Below, in pieces: positions 7,464 to 9,669 of a stretch of DNA of 9,669 nt. A program made the translations under genes and the position numbers. The notes beneath the pieces are model-generated. The model was not told the DNA's origin, did not search any database, and saw only the letters and a list, made by a program, of their open reading frames with translations. The stretch lies in contig CAMBYJ010000052.1 in assembly GCA_945872015.1 (NCBI GenBank), forward strand, positions 1 through 9,669, in the 5' to 3' direction. The stretch's first letter is position 1; each line of letters starts with the position of its first letter. Origin of the DNA: Chitinophaga pinensis. Lineage in GTDB: Bacteria > Bacteroidota > Bacteroidia > AKYH767-A > OLB10.

Positions 7464-8492
7464 TTAAAATGGGTATCGGGCAACGGGACTTATCGATAAA
7501 TCGCAAAACTCTTTCGCTAAATATTTATAATAACCATACAGCGAAATCATTCCTGCATTATCAGTGCAATACTCGAAGTTAGGAATAAAAACATTCCAAT
7601 CACTAACATTTACTTCTTCGTGAAGTGCATTTCTGATTCCTTTATTAGCAGAGACGCCTCCAGATATCGCAATGGTTTTTATGTTATGTTCACTCGCAGC
7701 TAACTTCAACTTTTTCATTAATGTTTTAATAATAGTATGCTGAATTGATGCACATAGGTCTGCTATGTTTTCTTGGATAAAATCAGGATTCTCTTTGGTT
7801 TCCTTCTGCAAAAAGTAAAGTACCGAAGTTTTTAATCCGCTAAAGCTAAAATCAAAACCACCAATATCTGAAATCGGAAATTTGAATCGATTAGGATTAC
7901 CAGTCTGTGCATGCTTATCTACTTCGGGTCCGCCAGGGTAAGGTAGTTTGAGCATCTTGGCAATCTTATCGAAAGCCTCTCCAGCCGCATCATCAATGGT
8001 TTGACCGATAATTTTCATTTTCAAATGCGACTCTACCAATACAAGTTGGGTATGTCCGCCCGAAACTGTCAGGCATAAAAAAGGGAAAGTAGGGTATAAT
8101 TTCTGTTCATTTTCTCTTGAAGCAAAATTGCCAATAATATGGGCTTGCATATGGTTTACCTCAATCAGTGGAATATCTAGCGCGAGTGAAAGGGATTTAG
8201 CAAAAGAACATCCTACGAGCAAAGCGCCAATTAAGCCTGGTCCTCTTGTAAATGCTACTGCTGATAAGTCGCCTGTTGTAATGCCTGCTTCTTTAAGAGC
8301 TGCGTCAACTACGGGAATTATTTGCTGCTGGTGTGCTCTGGAAGCAAGCTCAGGCACAACGCCACCATACTTAAGATGGACATCTTGAGTTGATATGATA
8401 TTCGAACAAACAATACCGTTTTTTGTGACGGAGGCCGAGGTTTCGTCACAAGAAGATTCTATTCCTAAAATATAAACGGGTTTATTGTTCAT
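7464..8492 (-). CDS. tsaD: tRNA N6-adenosine threonylcarbamoyltransferase
   Basis: TsaD transfers the threonylcarbamoyl group from threonylcarbamoyl-AMP to A37 of ANN-decoding tRNAs, working with TsaB and TsaE in the cytoplasm. The product has 342 residues, close to the usual length (E. coli about 337). It has the ASKHA/Kae1 hallmarks. The N-terminal phosphate-binding block is GIESSCDETSAS (10-21). The metal ligands H114 and H118 lie in the NHMQAH segment, and the third ligand is D311 in the TDNAG segment. The SGGHTQL, FDFSFSGLKT and SGGVSANKG motifs lie between these. It ends in the familiar ISPVARYPF-type tail, so the protein looks complete and active. It is the first gene of a two-gene minus-strand unit and is divergent from the tamB-like gene. 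An exact -7 box lies only 9 bases upstream of its ATG, so the leader should be almost absent. TsaD is normally essential in bacteria. Confidence 0.97.
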   Translation of the reverse strand: MNNKPVYILGIESSCDETSASVTKNGIVCSNIISTQDVHLKYGGVVPELASRAHQQQIIPVVDAALKEAGITTGDLSAVAFTRGPGLIGALLVGCSFAKSLSLALDIPLIEVNHMQAHIIGNFASRENEQKLYPTFPFLCLTVSGGHTQLVLVESHLKMKIIGQTIDDAAGEAFDKIAKMLKLPYPGGPEVDKHAQTGNPNRFKFPISDIGGFDFSFSGLKTSVLYFLQKETKENPDFIQENIADLCASIQHTIIKTLMKKLKLAASEHNIKTIAISGGVSANKGIRNALHEEVNVSDWNVFIPNFEYCTDNAGMISLYGYYKYLAKEFCDLSISPVARYPF

Positions 8493-8501
8493 CTTGCATC
8501 A

Positions 8502-8509
8502 CAAAAGTA
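8502..8509 (-). promoter_or_regulatory. Promoter -7 box of tsaD
   Basis: On the minus strand this reads TACTTTTG, an exact match to the Bacteroidota -7 consensus TAnnTTTG. No good TTTG is seen at the -33 position. If transcription starts four to seven bases after the box (8498-8495), the tsaD mRNA leader would be about three to six bases long. The box sits inside a small inverted repeat, ACAAA at 8501-8505 and TTTGT at 8513-8517. Confidence 0.5.
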
Positions 8510-8566
8510 ACATTTGTTCGTTTACTATTTTATAATAATTTTTTAAAAGTTAAAGGAGCAAATTCG

Positions 8567-8574
8567 TATTTTTG
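8567..8574 (+). promoter_or_regulatory. Promoter -7 box of the tamB-like gene
   Basis: TATTTTTG is an exact match to TAnnTTTG. A TTTT at 8541-8544, 22 bases upstream, is the best -33 candidate and has one mismatch. Transcription should begin near 8578-8581, giving a leader of about 11-14 bases before the GTG at 8592. The purine-rich AAAGGAG at 8552-8558 lies upstream of this start and so cannot serve as a ribosome site for the transcript. Confidence 0.5.
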
Positions 8575-8591
8575 TATATACTTTCTAGAAA

Positions 8592-9669
8592 GTGAAAATT
8601 AAAAAGATAGGAAAAATAGTTGCGTTTGTTTTGCTGGGCTTTGTCTTGCTGTTTTTTTCGTTGAAAATTGCAATCAAATCTCCAACTGTTCAAACATGGG
8701 CGGTTAATCTTGTTGGCACTTATTTGAGCAATGAATTAGATTGTAAAGTCTCAGTGGGTGCAGTTGATATAAAGTTTTTCAAAACGGTACAGCTAGATGA
8801 TGTTTATTTTGCTGATCAGAAAAAGGATACCGTTATTTATGCGCCTGAATTAAATGTAACATTCTCGGCATTTAGTATTCCCAAGCAACGTATTATCGTA
8901 AGTGAGGTAGAGTTGAATCGTGCTCGTATTGGTCTTGTTCGTTATGCTAATCCACGCGACTTTAACATCGATTTTATCATTGATTATTTTTCATCTTCAG
9001 AAAAGAAAAAAACGAAGCCGCAAAAATGGGATTTGAAAATTGAAGATGTAAAGCTAACCGATAATGTTATTTCTTATCGTGATCTTAAATACAACGAACC
9101 AACATCATGCATTAATTGGGATGATGCCTATTTTACAAATTTAAACTTGCATATAACGGATATTATTCCTGATACGAACATCACAACACTTAATATACGA
9201 CAGCTATCGCTCAAAGAGAAAAGCGGATTTATTGTTAATTCTTTCTCATCGAAGGTAACGCTTAGTGATGGGCTATTTGATTTTAAAAGTTTAGCTGTTA
9301 AAACACCTTACAGTGATATTTTCTGCGACTTTAACATGAAGTATGCTTCAATAGAAGATTTTGAAGATTTTATCAATAAAGTAAATTGCAAAGGACAAAT
9401 CTATGATAGTAAAGTATCTTTTAAAGATTTGAAATTCTTTTCGAGTGAGTTGAAAGATGTGGATGAGTCGATTTATATTTCTGGAACATACAAGGGCACG
9501 GTTAGTAAATTCAAAACTAAAAATTTAGTATTGAAGTTTACAGATAATCTTTATTTCAGAGGTAATGTAGCAATGACAGGTTTGCCAGATATTGAATCTA
9601 CTTCAATGTTTATTGAGGCAAGTGATTTATGCGTTAATAAAAAAGATGTAGAGTCGCTACCACAATACC
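8592..9669 (+). CDS. tamB: TamB-like translocation/assembly module protein, 3' partial, GTG start
   Basis: The first 359 residues of a large AsmA/TamB-family protein are visible; the frame is still open at the window end. Bacteroidota members are typically well over 1,000 residues. They span from an inner-membrane anchor across the periplasm as a hydrophobic beta-groove, linked to lipid transport and outer-membrane assembly. Here a basic start (KIKKIGK) precedes a hydrophobic anchor at about 9-24. The family-typical KSPTVQTW segment (29-36) and repeated beta-strand blocks follow, including DTVIYAPELNV from residue 79. The start is fixed by sequence: an in-frame TAG at 8586-8588 rules out anything upstream, and the first in-frame ATG lies hundreds of bases downstream, beyond the anchor. 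GTG at 8592 is thus the only reasonable start that keeps the anchor. It is divergent from tsaD. The C-terminal TamB domain (DUF490) is outside the window, so the family call rests on the N-terminal part. Confidence 0.82.
   Translation, partial: MKIKKIGKIVAFVLLGFVLLFFSLKIAIKSPTVQTWAVNLVGTYLSNELDCKVSVGAVDIKFFKTVQLDDVYFADQKKDTVIYAPELNVTFSAFSIPKQRIIVSEVELNRARIGLVRYANPRDFNIDFIIDYFSSSEKKKTKPQKWDLKIEDVKLTDNVISYRDLKYNEPTSCINWDDAYFTNLNLHITDIIPDTNITTLNIRQLSLKEKSGFIVNSFSSKVTLSDGLFDFKSLAVKTPYSDIFCDFNMKYASIEDFEDFINKVNCKGQIYDSKVSFKDLKFFSSELKDVDESIYISGTYKGTVSKFKTKNLVLKFTDNLYFRGNVAMTGLPDIESTSMFIEASDLCVNKKDVESLPQY

Noticed and set aside
7454..7483. Longer start for the coiled-coil gene at 7483
   Set aside because: It would overlap the end of tsaD and place ten extra residues ahead of the usual short basic segment and anchor; the ATG at 7453 fits better.
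8128..8388. An 86-codon + strand open frame inside tsaD
   Set aside because: It lies fully opposite the conserved TsaD coding sequence, has no recognisable motif and is best explained as an antisense shadow.
8482..8499. Five-codon ORF on the minus strand (ATG at 8499) overlapping the tsaD start
   Set aside because: With the -7 box at 8502-8509, transcription should begin at or after this ATG, so it is probably not in the mRNA; such short frames are common by chance.
8552..8558. AAAGGAG resembling a Shine-Dalgarno sequence
   Set aside because: It is 33 bases before the GTG start, upstream of the predicted transcription start, and Bacteroidota make little use of such sites.
1..9669. A defence, mobile or biosynthetic system hidden in the window
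   Set aside because: Nearly all bases are in recognisable conserved genes with tight spacing; no integrase, transposase, repeat array, tRNA or compositional break was seen.

Overview
The window looks like ordinary core chromosome of a member of the Bacteroidota. The signs are AT-rich coding sequence, no Shine-Dalgarno-like stretch at usable spacing before the starts, two exact matches to the Bacteroidota -7 promoter box (TAnnTTTG), a parE-parC pair of Bacteroidota type, and long AsmA/TamB-like envelope proteins. The order within the phylum (a flavobacterial type is plausible) cannot be settled from the sequence alone.

Layout. Bases 1-1188 (+) are the 3' part of a gene for a peptidoglycan glycosyltransferase (GT51) with an AsmA-like N-terminal region and no transpeptidase domain. 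A 193-base intergenic region follows, with inverted repeats and a probable promoter. Next is a tight + strand operon: parE (1382-3283), parC (3295-5364) and an RsmB/NOP-family rRNA m5C methyltransferase (5364-6560), whose start codon overlaps the parC stop by one base. This operon converges, across five bases, with a minus-strand pair: tsaD (8492-7464), followed by a membrane-anchored coiled-coil protein of unknown function (7453-6566). A 99-base divergent promoter region then separates tsaD from a large tamB-like gene (8592 to the window edge), which begins with GTG and runs off the 3' end.

How the genes fit together. ParE and ParC form the topoisomerase IV heterotetramer. The methyltransferase and TsaD serve the translation machinery (rRNA m5C and tRNA t6A37). 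The GT51 protein and TamB act in the envelope (glycan polymerisation, and lipid or outer-membrane assembly). Apart from the operon pairs, these are neighbours rather than a single pathway.

I found no mobile element, CRISPR array, tRNA or rRNA gene, toxin-antitoxin pair, defence cassette or sign of horizontal transfer. The points most worth a second look are the shortened ParC C-terminal domain, the AsmA-GT51 fusion, the coiled-coil partner of tsaD, and the near-leaderless divergent promoters. I see no convincing undescribed system here.
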